Shown: positions 1 to 6,557 of the stretch, piece after piece
Position numbering within the stretch: position 1 is the first letter of the stretch
Layout of the letters: the number at the start of each line of letters is the position of its first letter
Assembly: GCA_029261955.1 (NCBI GenBank)
Contig: JAJDAI010001226.1
Location: 1 to 8,741, forward strand
Reading direction: 5' to 3'
Length of the DNA: 8,741 bases
DNA from: Deltaproteobacteria bacterium
GTDB taxonomy: Bacteria > Myxococcota_A > UBA796 > UBA9615
Translations under genes and position numbers: made by a program
The notes under the pieces: model-generated
Databases searched by the model: none
What the model saw: the letters and a program-made list of their open reading frames with translations, nothing else
Told to the model about the DNA's origin: nothing

Positions 1-304
1 GCAGCGCCCAGGGGCGCGGGACCGGGGGAAAGAACAGGCGGAAGAAGCCCCAGGTGGTGCAGACCGTCACCGCCGTGAGCAGGACCGGCCGGGCGATCGT
101 GTAGAGGTTCCGCGCCAGCTCGAGGTAGGTCTCGCCCCAGAGCAGCCAGGGGTAGGCCTCCGTGATCGTGCCGATGCTCAGCCAGACCATCAGGCGCAGG
201 TTGAGCGTGAAGAAGGCGGCGACGCTCAGCGCGATCCACAGCAGGCCGCGGACCCAGAAGGGCCAGCTTCGTACACGCTGAAGGGGACTTGCGGGGGCGG
301 CCAT
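1..304 (-). CDS. Unidentified membrane protein, N-terminal part (runs off the left edge)
   Basis: I read about 101 residues on the minus strand from the ATG at 304-302, with no stop before the window edge, so the C-terminus is missing. The protein starts MAAPASPLQRVRSWPFWVRG. One clear hydrophobic segment lies at about residues 17-45 (LLWIALSVAAFFTL then LMVWLSIGTI). A second lies at about residues 69-95 (ARPVLLTAVTVCTTWGFFRLFF). The short basic N-terminus before the first segment suggests a cytoplasmic N-terminus in the inner membrane. I do not recognise a family and assign no function. It is divergent from the GT-C-like gene at 376, and a 71-base gap holds both promoters. There is no Shine-Dalgarno sequence before the ATG. 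A TAGGCT hexamer sits 12 bases upstream instead. Confidence 0.75.
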   Translation of the reverse strand, partial: MAAPASPLQRVRSWPFWVRGLLWIALSVAAFFTLNLRLMVWLSIGTITEAYPWLLWGETYLELARNLYTIARPVLLTAVTVCTTWGFFRLFFPPVPRPWAL

Positions 305-316
305 CGGGGAGGGGGC

Positions 317-322
317 AGCCTA
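317..322 (-). promoter_or_regulatory. Putative -10 box (TAGGCT) of the gene starting at 304
   Basis: TAGGCT on the minus strand, 12 bases before the ATG at 304. The usual distance from -10 box to start point would give a leader of about 5 bases. TAnnnT hexamers should be rare in DNA this GC-rich, and the same motif recurs before several other starts in the window. I see no convincing -35 box. Confidence 0.45.
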
Positions 323-361
323 GCAGCGGGTCCGCACCGATCGCCGGGCCCGCGGGTCGGA

Positions 362-367
362 TACCCT
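362..367 (+). promoter_or_regulatory. Putative -10 box (TACCCT) of the gene starting at 376
   Basis: TACCCT ends 8 bases before the GTG at 376, a spacing that would place the transcription start at or within a few bases of the start codon. There is no Shine-Dalgarno sequence between them and no clear -35 box. Confidence 0.35.
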
Positions 368-375
368 TCGAAGCC

Positions 376-2349
376 GTGACGCAGCCCCCCGAGCCGCAGT
401 CTCCCTGGCCCGCCCGGCTCGCCCTGGCCGGCCTGCTGGTCCTGGTCGCGGCGCTGCACGCCTCGGTGCTTGGCCTGCCCTTCGGAAACCCCGACGACTG
501 GTTTCACCTGGACGTCGCCGCGGGCATGGTCGCCGGGGAGGGCGGGGCTTTCGCGCGCGCCTGGTCGGGCTTCGGGGCCTCCGACTCGCTGCGGCCCACG
601 CCCTGGATCCTCTGGGCCATCGACTTCGCGCTCTTCGGCTGGGACCCCGCGCCCTACTTCGCGACGAACCTGCTGCTGCACCTGGGCGGCGTCGCGGCCG
701 TGTTCGTGCTGGCGCGCTCGCTGGGGGTCGGGGTCGCCGGGGCGCTGGCCGCGGGCGCGGTCTTCGGCCTGAACCTCGCCTCGGGGGAGGCGACCTACTA
801 CCTGGCGGCCCGCGACGACGCGACGGCCTGCCTGCTCGCGGTGGTGCTCTGCGCGGCTTGGCCTCGGCTGCGCCTCAGTCGGCGGGGGCTCGGCCTCGCG
901 CTGGTCCTGCTGCTGCTGTGCCTCTGCTCGAAGCCGACGGCCGTGGCCGTGGCGCTGGCGCTGCCGGTGCTCGACCGACTCCAGCCCGGGGAGCCGGTGC
1001 GGCGGCGCTTCTGGGCGGTCTGGGCAGCGGTCCTGGTCCTCTGGGGGATCGTGCTCGCGGTGGTGGTCGGACCGGGCGGGCTCGGAGGGCCGGGCGGGGG
1101 GCTGGGCGGGAACGTGCTGGCGCGTCCGCTGGGGCTGCTGTTGGCGCCCTCGTCGACGGTCGGCATGCCCGATCTGTCCGTGCGCAGGGAGCTGCTCCCG
1201 CTGCTGCCCATCCTCATCGGCCTGCCCCTGGCTCGCTCCTGGCGGGCGATGGGCGCGGGCGCGCTGTGGCTGCTGCTCTTCCTGCCCGTGCCGACGCTCT
1301 GGCTGGCCTCGCAGAGCGGATTGGACTTCGGCGGGCGGCAGATGCTGATGCCGTCCGTGGGCCTGGCGCTGCTGGCGGCCGCGGCCATGCCGAGCGGCGG
1401 CCGCGTCAAGACGGTGATCGGCTGGGCGCTGGCGATCGTGCTCCTCGCGGGCCTGGGCTGGCGCCACGCCGCCGCCTCGCGCCACTTCCACGACCGGCCC
1501 GATCCGACCATCGAGCGCTTCGCGAAGGCGCTGGAGGCGCGTCCGGCGGACCGGCCGCTGCTGGTCTCGCTCCAGCGCGGGTCCCAGGGCTTGAGCAGCC
1601 TGCTGACGTCGGGTGCCCTGCTCCGCATGGCCGGCCTGGAGCAGCCGCCCGGCGTGCTGCTGCAAGGCAGCGAGGTCCTGCTGCGTCCGAAGCTGGAGCC
1701 CTACGGCTACGGCCGCCTCGTGCCCGCTGGCCCGCTGACCGAAGAGGAGGCCGCGGCGTCCTGGGTGATCTCGGATCGCTTCGCGGGGCGCTGGCCCGAG
1801 TTCGGCGCCGTGAGCCTGCGTCCGCGGCTGCGCGGCGAGCTCGCGCAGAGCTGGGACTTCGCTGTGGGGCCCGGGGGCTGGAGCGGCTGGCCCGAGCGCG
1901 CCGCGCAAGCGAGCTGGGAGCCGCAGGTCGGGTGGCGGGTGCCCCGCCGGCAGCTGCTGCCCGAGGGCCAGGTCGCCCGGGTGCTCGCCACCGCCCACAA
2001 GCCCGCGGTCCTGCTGTCCCCCGAGCTGGCCATCGAGCCGGCCACCGTCTGCGCCCTGGAGCTGGAGCTGGGGGACCTGCCGCGGCCGCCGCCCAGCGGG
2101 CCGGTGGGTGGGCGCCTGGCGAAGGACGGGCGCTTCGCGCTGCTGACCTGGTCGACGGACGCCGGCTTCACCGACGCCTGGACCGGCTCGCTGCTGGTTC
2201 CCCTGGGGCCGGGCGTCTCGACCGTCCGCCTCGACCTCAGCCCAGCCTGGCTGGAGGCCGGCACGGTGCGACGCCTGGCGCTGCTGCCGGTGAACGCGCC
2301 GGGGCAGCCCCTGGTTCGATCACTGAAGCTCTTCTGGTGCGCGGACTGA
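376..2349 (+). CDS. GT-C-like multi-pass membrane protein with soluble C-terminal domain (putative glycosyltransferase)
   Basis: 657 residues from the GTG at 376. A TTG at 289 is also in frame but would overlap the divergent gene, so I prefer 376. The first ~365 residues hold about ten hydrophobic segments. After the first one comes an acidic motif NPDDWFHL (D40, D41), placed like the catalytic Asp motif in the first loop of GT-C glycosyltransferases that use lipid-linked sugars. YYLAARDDA (R146-D148) and CSKPTAVAVALALPVLDRL (about 184-202) resemble the 'R-D-L/A' and 'LSKxxAxxLPxLLLLxD' signatures of the PMT/TMTC-like branch of that superfamily. Residues ~375-657 are soluble; the last ~160 are Trp- and Gly-rich and beta-predicted, and could be a sugar-binding jelly-roll. 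The gene converges on the VTT gene with a 6-base gap. Fold class is fairly secure; donor and acceptor are unknown, and it could be a non-enzymatic relative. Confidence 0.75.
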   Translation: MTQPPEPQSPWPARLALAGLLVLVAALHASVLGLPFGNPDDWFHLDVAAGMVAGEGGAFARAWSGFGASDSLRPTPWILWAIDFALFGWDPAPYFATNLLLHLGGVAAVFVLARSLGVGVAGALAAGAVFGLNLASGEATYYLAARDDATACLLAVVLCAAWPRLRLSRRGLGLALVLLLLCLCSKPTAVAVALALPVLDRLQPGEPVRRRFWAVWAAVLVLWGIVLAVVVGPGGLGGPGGGLGGNVLARPLGLLLAPSSTVGMPDLSVRRELLPLLPILIGLPLARSWRAMGAGALWLLLFLPVPTLWLASQSGLDFGGRQMLMPSVGLALLAAAAMPSGGRVKTVIGWALAIVLLAGLGWRHAAASRHFHDRPDPTIERFAKALEARPADRPLLVSLQRGSQGLSSLLTSGALLRMAGLEQPPGVLLQGSEVLLRPKLEPYGYGRLVPAGPLTEEEAAASWVISDRFAGRWPEFGAVSLRPRLRGELAQSWDFAVGPGGWSGWPERAAQASWEPQVGWRVPRRQLLPEGQVARVLATAHKPAVLLSPELAIEPATVCALELELGDLPRPPPSGPVGGRLAKDGRFALLTWSTDAGFTDAWTGSLLVPLGPGVSTVRLDLSPAWLEAGTVRRLALLPVNAPGQPLVRSLKLFWCAD

Positions 2350-2359
2350 GGCCGCTCAG
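2346..2359. terminator. Short dyad across the two convergent stop codons
   Basis: CTGAG-GCCG-CTCAG is a perfect 5-bp inverted repeat with a 4-base loop. One arm contains the TGA stop of the plus-strand gene (2347-2349) and the other contains the TGA stop of the minus-strand VTT gene (2358-2356). It could be a weak bidirectional terminator, but there is no T-run on either side and the stem is short. Confidence 0.25.
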
Positions 2360-3060
2360 GCAGCTTCGGGCGTCATCGCGCCGAGGGCGCGCCGCACGAA
2401 GAGGACCACGCCGACGCTCGCCAGGGCCGTGATCCCGATGGCGGCGACCTGGAAGCCGCCCGCCTCGACCCTGCCCGAGAGCAGCGCCCCCAGCTCGGTC
2501 AGCTGCGCGCCGACGCCGGCCCAGACGGCCACGGGCACGAGGGTGCCGAGCGCGGTGCCGGCGAGGTACTGCCGCCGGGAGACCGCCGTCAGGCCGAGCA
2601 GGTAGTTGATGACGTTGTAGGGCGCGATGGGGGACAGCCGCATCAGCAGCACGAAGCGCCCGCCCTGCTCGCCCGAGGCGCGGTCCAGGGCCGCCATGCG
2701 GCCGCCGCCCAGGCGCCGCTTCACCGGTTCGCGGAAGCGGCCCCGCGCGAGCTCGAAGGTCAGCAGGCCCGTGCTCACCGACAGGGCCCAGGCCAGGGGG
2801 ATGCCGACCAGCGGCCCGAAGAGAAAGCCCGCCGCGCCCTGGAACCAGGACGCCGGGAAGGCGAGCAGGGTGCCCACCAGGTAGATGAGCAGGAAGACGC
2901 CCACGCCTGCGGGGCCGAGCTGCTCCACCTCGAGCAGGGACATGAACAGCGCCCCCACGTCGTCCTTGAGCCACCACGCGCCGGCGAGGAAGCAGAGGCA
3001 GAGGACGATGATCGCAGCGCGGCGCACGCCGCTTGAGTAGGTGATCGCCGGCCCGCGCAC
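2356..3060 (-). CDS. TVP38/TMEM64 family membrane protein (VTT domain, DedA superfamily)
   Basis: 234 residues from a GTG at 3060. An in-frame GTG at 3027 (residue 12, just before the first membrane segment) is an equally plausible start, and neither has a Shine-Dalgarno sequence. Residues 13-30 form the first transmembrane helix. The VTT/SNARE-associated domain spans about 50-190. Its markers are FPASWFQGAAGFLFGPLVGI (68-87), the Gly/Ala-rich helix and FELARGRFRE (102-111), and the strongly conserved-type block RLSPIAPYNVINYLLGLTAV (141-160) followed by S-x-x-x-Y-x-x-G-T-x-x-G. A final helix at 203-222 leads to a short tail. Family members are inner-membrane proteins; some DedA/VTT relatives act in lipid scrambling or flipping, but the substrate here cannot be read from sequence. 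It is divergent from the radical SAM pair (53-base gap) and convergent with the GT-C-like gene, so no operon partner is visible. Confidence 0.9.
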   Translation of the reverse strand: MRGPAITYSSGVRRAAIIVLCLCFLAGAWWLKDDVGALFMSLLEVEQLGPAGVGVFLLIYLVGTLLAFPASWFQGAAGFLFGPLVGIPLAWALSVSTGLLTFELARGRFREPVKRRLGGGRMAALDRASGEQGGRFVLLMRLSPIAPYNVINYLLGLTAVSRRQYLAGTALGTLVPVAVWAGVGAQLTELGALLSGRVEAGGFQVAAIGITALASVGVVLFVRRALGAMTPEAA

Positions 3061-3101
3061 AAGCGCTGCGCATCGTCAGGGTCGATCGGGCTCCAGACGC
3101 C

Positions 3102-3107
3102 TAGCCT
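3102..3107 (+). promoter_or_regulatory. Putative -10 box (TAGCCT) of the radical SAM operon
   Basis: TAGCCT ends exactly 6 bases before the GTG at 3114, so the expected transcription start is the first base of the start codon. The sequence in between (CCTGCG region) contains no Shine-Dalgarno. No strong -35 box is seen. Confidence 0.5.
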
Positions 3108-3113
3108 CCTGCG

Positions 3114-4589
3114 GTGCGCTCGCTCGACATCCCCGTTCTCCGCCCCGACCCGAGCGCCCTCGGGCCCTTCTCCTTCGCACGCATCGCGGGCGGTGTCCTG
3201 CTCACCAACGACGCGGCCGAATGGTCGCTCTTGGACGAGGACACCTTCTCCGCCTTGATCGAAGGCCGCCTGCCGGCGGATCACCCGAAGGCCGACGAGC
3301 TGCGCGCGCACTGCTTCCTGCGCGACGGCGCCGATCTGGACGCGCTCGCGGACCGGGTGCGCCGCAAGAAGGCCTACCTGCGCCGCGGCCCGCACCTGCA
3401 CGTCATCGTGACCACCACGCGCTGCAACCAGAGCTGCACCTACTGCCACGCCTCGCGCACGCCCATGGATGCGGCGGACGTGGACATGAGCATCGAGACC
3501 GCGCGCGGCGTGGTCGATCGGGCCCTGCGCAGCACCTCGAGCTACATCAACTTCGAGTTCCAGGGCGGCGAGCCGACGCTCAACGAGGACGTGATCCGCT
3601 TCGTCGTCGACTACGCGCGGGAGAAGAACCGGCACGAGGGCAAGGAGCTCGACTTCTCGCTCGTCACCAACATGACGACGATGACGGAGGAGCTGGGCCG
3701 CTGGCTGGTCGAGAAGGAGGTCTACGTCTGCACCTCGCTGGACGGGCCGCTGGATCTGCACGATGGCAACCGCCCCTGGCGCCGCGACCACAGCGCGCAC
3801 GAGCAGGTGGTGCGCTGGATCCGCTGGTTCGCGGCCCGCTACGCCGAGCAGGGCAAGGACGCGAACACCTGGCACGTGGACGCGCTGCTCACGACGACGA
3901 AGGCGACGCTGGGCCGCATCGACGAGGTGCTGGACGAGTACATCGGGCTGGGCATCCGCTCGGTGCACCTGCGTCCCCTGAACCCCTACGGCTTCGCGGG
4001 CGACGCGTGGAAGCGCATCGGCTACTCCATCGAGGAGTTCCTGGCCTTCTACGAGCGGGCCCTGGACCGCATCCTCGAGCTGAACCGGGGCGGGGTGGAG
4101 CTGGTCGAGGGCACGGCGTCGGTCGTGCTGGCGAAGATGCTGACGCCGGACGACCCGGGCTACGTCGACCTGCGCTCGCCCTGCGGCGCGGGCATCGGGC
4201 AGGTCGCCTACGACCACGACGGCGGCATCTACCCCTGCGACGAGGCCCGCATGGTGGCGGCCTCGGGTGATCGAGCCTTCCAGATCGGCCAGGTCGGGCG
4301 GGGCAGCCTCGCGCAGGATCTGCGGCACCCGACGGTCAAGGCGATGGCAGTGGCCTCGCTGACCGAGGCCCTGCCGACCTGCTCGACCTGCTGGAACCGA
4401 CCCTTCTGCGGGGTGTGCCCCATGCACAGCTTCCAGACCTGCGGCGACCTCTTCGGGCAGCGGGCCGAGTCGGACTGGTGCAAGCGATGGATGGGCGTGT
4501 CCCGGCTGTTGATGGAGCGCCTGGCGCACGATCCCTCGGCCGAGGCCATCTTCCGGCGCTGGACCCTGCGGCGGGAGCGGGATGCCTGA
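3114..4589 (+). CDS. hxsB: HxsB-like radical SAM/SPASM peptide maturase
   Basis: 491 residues from the GTG at 3114, close to the usual HxsB length. The N-terminus (GGVLLTNDAAEWSLLDEDTF, 26-45) matches the leader-binding-like domain typical of HxsB. The radical SAM core starts at LHVIVTTTRCNQSCTYC, with the cluster-binding CxxxCxxC at C104, C108 and C111, then DMS (124-126) and FEFQGGEPTLN (147-157) for SAM binding, then TSLDGP (207-212) and LRPLNPYGFA (286-295). The C-terminal SPASM region has SPCGAGIGQVAYDHDGGIYP followed by CDEARM (C357, C375), then C423, C426, C432, C435, C443 and C456, enough for auxiliary iron-sulfur clusters. HxsB enzymes belong to the His-Xaa-Ser peptide modification system, normally beside hxsA, hxsC and hxsD. 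None of those is seen in the window, so the natural substrate is unknown. The stop overlaps the next gene by 8 bases. The family call is from remembered motif patterns. Confidence 0.8.
   Translation: MRSLDIPVLRPDPSALGPFSFARIAGGVLLTNDAAEWSLLDEDTFSALIEGRLPADHPKADELRAHCFLRDGADLDALADRVRRKKAYLRRGPHLHVIVTTTRCNQSCTYCHASRTPMDAADVDMSIETARGVVDRALRSTSSYINFEFQGGEPTLNEDVIRFVVDYAREKNRHEGKELDFSLVTNMTTMTEELGRWLVEKEVYVCTSLDGPLDLHDGNRPWRRDHSAHEQVVRWIRWFAARYAEQGKDANTWHVDALLTTTKATLGRIDEVLDEYIGLGIRSVHLRPLNPYGFAGDAWKRIGYSIEEFLAFYERALDRILELNRGGVELVEGTASVVLAKMLTPDDPGYVDLRSPCGAGIGQVAYDHDGGIYPCDEARMVAASGDRAFQIGQVGRGSLAQDLRHPTVKAMAVASLTEALPTCSTCWNRPFCGVCPMHSFQTCGDLFGQRAESDWCKRWMGVSRLLMERLAHDPSAEAIFRRWTLRRERDA
4573..4577 (+). 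promoter_or_regulatory. Ribosome binding site (GGGAG) for the second radical SAM gene
   Basis: GGGAG lies 4 bases before the ATG at 4582, inside the end of the hxsB-like gene. It supports this start and translational coupling of the two enzymes. It contrasts with the lack of such a site before the transcript-leading genes. Confidence 0.6.
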
Positions 4590-5475
4590 GCGCCTGGACC
4601 TGAAGGTCGGGTTCAGCTGCAACAACCGCTGCCGCTTCTGCGTGCAGGGGGACAAGCGCGAGCGCTTCGGCGATCGCTCGACGGCGGAGCTGATCGCGAT
4701 CCTGGAGTCCTCGCGTGGGGGCTGCGAGGGCGTGGTGCTCACGGGCGGCGAGGTGACGATCCGGCCCGACGTGGTGGAGCTGGTCGCGGCGGCCCACCGG
4801 CTGGGCTACTCGACGATCCAGGTGCAGACCAACGGGCGGATGCTGAGCTCCCCGCCCTTCCTGGACGCGCTGATCGAGGCGGGCGTGACCGAGGTGAGCC
4901 CCGCGATCCACGGCCCCGACGCGGCCACCCACGACGAGCTCACGCGGGCTCCCCGCAGCTTCGTCCAGACGGTCAAGGGGGTCCGGTTGGCTCGGGAACG
5001 GGACCTGCCGGTGCTGATCAACAGCGTCGTCGTGCGGCGAAACCACCGGATGCTGCCCGCGATGGCGCGGCTCTTCGTGGCGCTGGACGTGCAGCAGTTC
5101 CAGTTCGCTTTCGTGCACGCGCTGGGGGAGGCGGGGGAGCGCTTCGAGGAGATCGTGCCGCTGCTGTCGGAGGTCGAGCCCTTCCTGCGCGCCGGCATCG
5201 AGATCGGGCGCGCGGCGGGGCTGCCTTGCATGATCGAGGGGGTGCCGCTGTGCTTCCTCAGCGGGATCGAGGACGCGGCGGCCGAGCACCTGATCCCCGA
5301 CACGCGGATCGACGAGGGTGCGCGCGTGGTCGAAGACTGGACCCAGCAGCGGCGGGATGCGGCGAAGGCGCACGGGCCGGTCTGTGTGGGGTGCCGGTTC
5401 GAGGCGAGCTGCGAGGGGCCGTGGAGGGAGTATCCCGAGCACTTTGGGTGGGGGGAGTTCTCGCGGGTTTCTTAG
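4582..5475 (+). CDS. Radical SAM protein, operon partner of the HxsB-like enzyme
   Basis: 297 residues. The ATG overlaps the previous stop by 8 bases (ATGCCTGA), so the two proteins are almost certainly made together. The radical SAM CxxxCxxC is FSCNNRCRFC (C13, C17, C20). Other core marks are VVLTGGEVTIRPDVVEL (51-67), IQVQTNGRM (79-87), an SPAIHG segment where relatives usually have SLHG, a T-R-x-x-x-S-F-x-Q-T block (121-130), and QFQFAFVHALGEA (172-184). The C-terminus carries VCVGCRFEASCEGPWREYPE (C268, C271, C277), a probable site for an auxiliary cluster, seen in a widespread group of short radical SAM proteins of unknown function. The usual GGEP motif reads GGEV here. It lacks the N-terminal extension and the 'TEQCNSNCLMC'-like motif that I recall for HxsC, so I do not call it hxsC. 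It probably acts with the HxsB-like enzyme on a shared, unidentified substrate. Confidence 0.85.
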   Translation: MPERLDLKVGFSCNNRCRFCVQGDKRERFGDRSTAELIAILESSRGGCEGVVLTGGEVTIRPDVVELVAAAHRLGYSTIQVQTNGRMLSSPPFLDALIEAGVTEVSPAIHGPDAATHDELTRAPRSFVQTVKGVRLARERDLPVLINSVVVRRNHRMLPAMARLFVALDVQQFQFAFVHALGEAGERFEEIVPLLSEVEPFLRAGIEIGRAAGLPCMIEGVPLCFLSGIEDAAAEHLIPDTRIDEGARVVEDWTQQRRDAAKAHGPVCVGCRFEASCEGPWREYPEHFGWGEFSRVS

Positions 5476-5493
5476 GATCTGGCGTGAGACCCG
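5464..5493. terminator. Imperfect hairpin at the convergent radical SAM / selD junction
   Basis: CGGGTTTC (5464-5471) can pair with GAGACCCG (5486-5493) as 8 base pairs with one G-U, around a 14-base loop. It spans the stop of the plus-strand gene (5473-5475) and most of the 20-base gap before the selD stop (5498-5496). It could end both transcripts, but there is no T-run and the loop is long. Confidence 0.25.
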
Positions 5494-5495
5494 GC

Positions 5496-6527
5496 CTACC
5501 GAAACAAGATCCCGGCTTCCCCGGCCTCCGCATACCCAACCACGGTCCCCTCCGCCCGCTCCGCCAGCTCCTCCGCCCGCCCAGGCGCCACCGCCATCAG
5601 GAGCCCGCCCGAGGTCTGCGGATCCACGATGATCGACTGCTGCCAGGCCGGCACCCCCTCGAAGTGGGCGAAGCCCTCGGCGTAGTCCCGGTTCGTGGTC
5701 TCGCCCCGCGTCAGCCGCTTCTTCCGCACCGCCTCGCGCGCGCCCGGCAGCAGCGGCAGGGAGTCCGCCTCGATCACCAGGCGAAGCCCGGAACCGCGCG
5801 CCATCTCCATCCCGTGGCCGATCAGCCCGTAGCCGGTGATGTCCGTCGCGCCGTGCAGGTCCTCGCCCAGGGCTCGGCCCGCTTCGGCCGCCGCCGCGTT
5901 CAGGGTCGCCATCGACTCCACCAGCGCCGCCGCCTGCTCCTCGCTCAGGTCGCCCTTCTTGAGCGCCGTGCTCAGCACGCCCGTGCCCAGCGCCTTCGTC
6001 AGCACCAGCGCATCGCCCGGCTGCGCGCCGGCGTTGGCCCAGATCCGGTCGGGGTGCACGATGCCCATGACGCTGAGCCCGTACTTGAGCTCCTTGTCCG
6101 ACACGCTGTGCCCGCCGCCCACCACCGCGCCCGCCAGCTGCACCACCTGCTGCCCGCCCGCCAGGATCTGCCCCAGGACCTCGGCGTCCAGCTGATCGTC
6201 GGGAAAGCAGACGATGTTCAGCGCCACGCGCGGCAGCCCGCCCATGGCGAAGACATCCGACAGCGCGTTCGCGGCCGCCACCCGCCCGAAGTCGAAGGGG
6301 TCGTCGACCACGGGCGTGAAGAAGTCGAGCGTCTGCACGACGGCGATCTCGTCCGTCAGCGCGTAGACCGCCGCGTCGTCCGCCCCCGCGTGCCCCACCA
6401 GGAGGCGCGGGTCGTCGATGGGCTTCAGGGCACTCAAGGCAGTCGCCAGCGAAGCCGCCGGCAGCTTCGATGCTCAGCCGGCGCACTCGACCGTGGCCGT
6501 GAGTCCGCCCTTCTTTCTCCAACGCAT
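5496..6527 (-). CDS. selD: Selenide, water dikinase (selenophosphate synthetase), selenocysteine-containing
   Basis: 343 residues from ATG 6527, read through an in-frame TGA at 6476-6474 as selenocysteine 18. SelD uses ATP to turn selenide into selenophosphate, the selenium donor for selenocysteine and selenouridine. The N-terminus reads MRWRKKGGLTATVECAGUAS, then KL: the classic SelD active site, with Sec or Cys in A-G-[U/C]-x-x-K-L. U18 and K21 correspond to E. coli Cys17 and Lys20. Downstream lie DPRLLVG (39-45), DDAAVY (50-55), TLDFFTPVVDDPFDFGR (66-82), NALSDVFAMGG (87-97), GGGHSV (137-142), GATDITGYGLIGHG (226-239) and DPQTSGGLL (302-310). Without the TGA, the first in-frame start is TTG 6437, which would drop the first 30 residues and both catalytic residues. 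GGAG lies 5 bases before the ATG. dinB ends 30 bases upstream on the same strand, so the two are probably co-transcribed. Length and every motif fit the family; start and Sec assignment are inferred but strongly supported. Confidence 0.93.
6441..6466 (-). promoter_or_regulatory. Putative bacterial SECIS element of selD
   Basis: On the selD mRNA, GCCGGC (6462-6457) pairs with GCTGGC (6450-6445), six pairs including one G-U. The 6-base apical loop is GGCUUC (6456-6451). A flanking U-G pair, a C/A mismatch and two more pairs extend the stem to 6466/6441. The loop starts with two Gs and lies 17 bases after the UGA. Both features agree with what is known of bacterial SECIS elements: a small hairpin just downstream of UGA inside the coding region, with a G among the first two loop bases. 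A competing shorter stem (GAAGC/GCTTC, 6468-6464 with 6455-6451) is also possible. Folding is by eye. Confidence 0.6.
6474..6476 (-). other. TGA codon read as selenocysteine (SelD residue 18)
   Basis: The minus-strand codon is TGA, flanked by GCC GGC before and GCA TCG AAG CTG after. Both flanks match SelD in the same frame: LTATVECAG upstream and ASKL downstream. The position is exactly that of the catalytic Cys/Sec of SelD. Decoding needs SelA, SelB and tRNA-Sec, which lie outside this window. Confidence 0.88.
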
Positions 6528-6532
6528 GCCTG

Positions 6533-6536
6533 CTCC
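6533..6536 (-). promoter_or_regulatory. Ribosome binding site (GGAG) of selD
   Basis: GGAG on the minus strand, 5 bases before the ATG at 6527 and within the 30-base gap after dinB. It decides the start in favour of 6527 over the TTG at 6437. Confidence 0.65.
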
Positions 6537-6557
6537 GTCTTCGATGGAGGCGACAGG

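Noticed and set aside
289..375. TTG start at 289 for the GT-C-like gene
   Set aside because: It would overlap the divergent gene and its promoter and adds a Gly/Ser/Pro-rich stretch. GTG at 376 has a -10-like box at the expected distance.
226..1998. Long minus-strand open frame opposite the GT-C-like gene
   Set aside because: It has no recognisable domain and overlaps the real minus-strand start at 304 in a different frame. Composition is typical of an antisense shadow.
2347..2349. TGA stops of the GT-C-like, VTT and hxsB-like genes as possible further selenocysteine codons
   Set aside because: Translation beyond each gives no family-like sequence and runs straight into the neighbouring gene. 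All three proteins already have their expected C-termini.
3061..3113. Search for a precursor peptide gene (HxsA-like or other) beside the radical SAM pair
   Set aside because: The gaps on either side (53 and 20 bases) are too short, and no His-x-Ser repeats or short ORF with a ribosome binding site was found.
5476..5495. Functional link between the radical SAM pair and selD because they are adjacent
   Set aside because: They are convergent with separate promoters, and no selenium-related motif is visible in the radical SAM proteins, so adjacency alone is not evidence.
6435..6437. TTG at 6437 as the start of selD
   Set aside because: It has no Shine-Dalgarno sequence, removes the catalytic Sec and Lys, and leaves a conserved N-terminal SelD segment untranslated. 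ATG 6527 has GGAG and restores full length.
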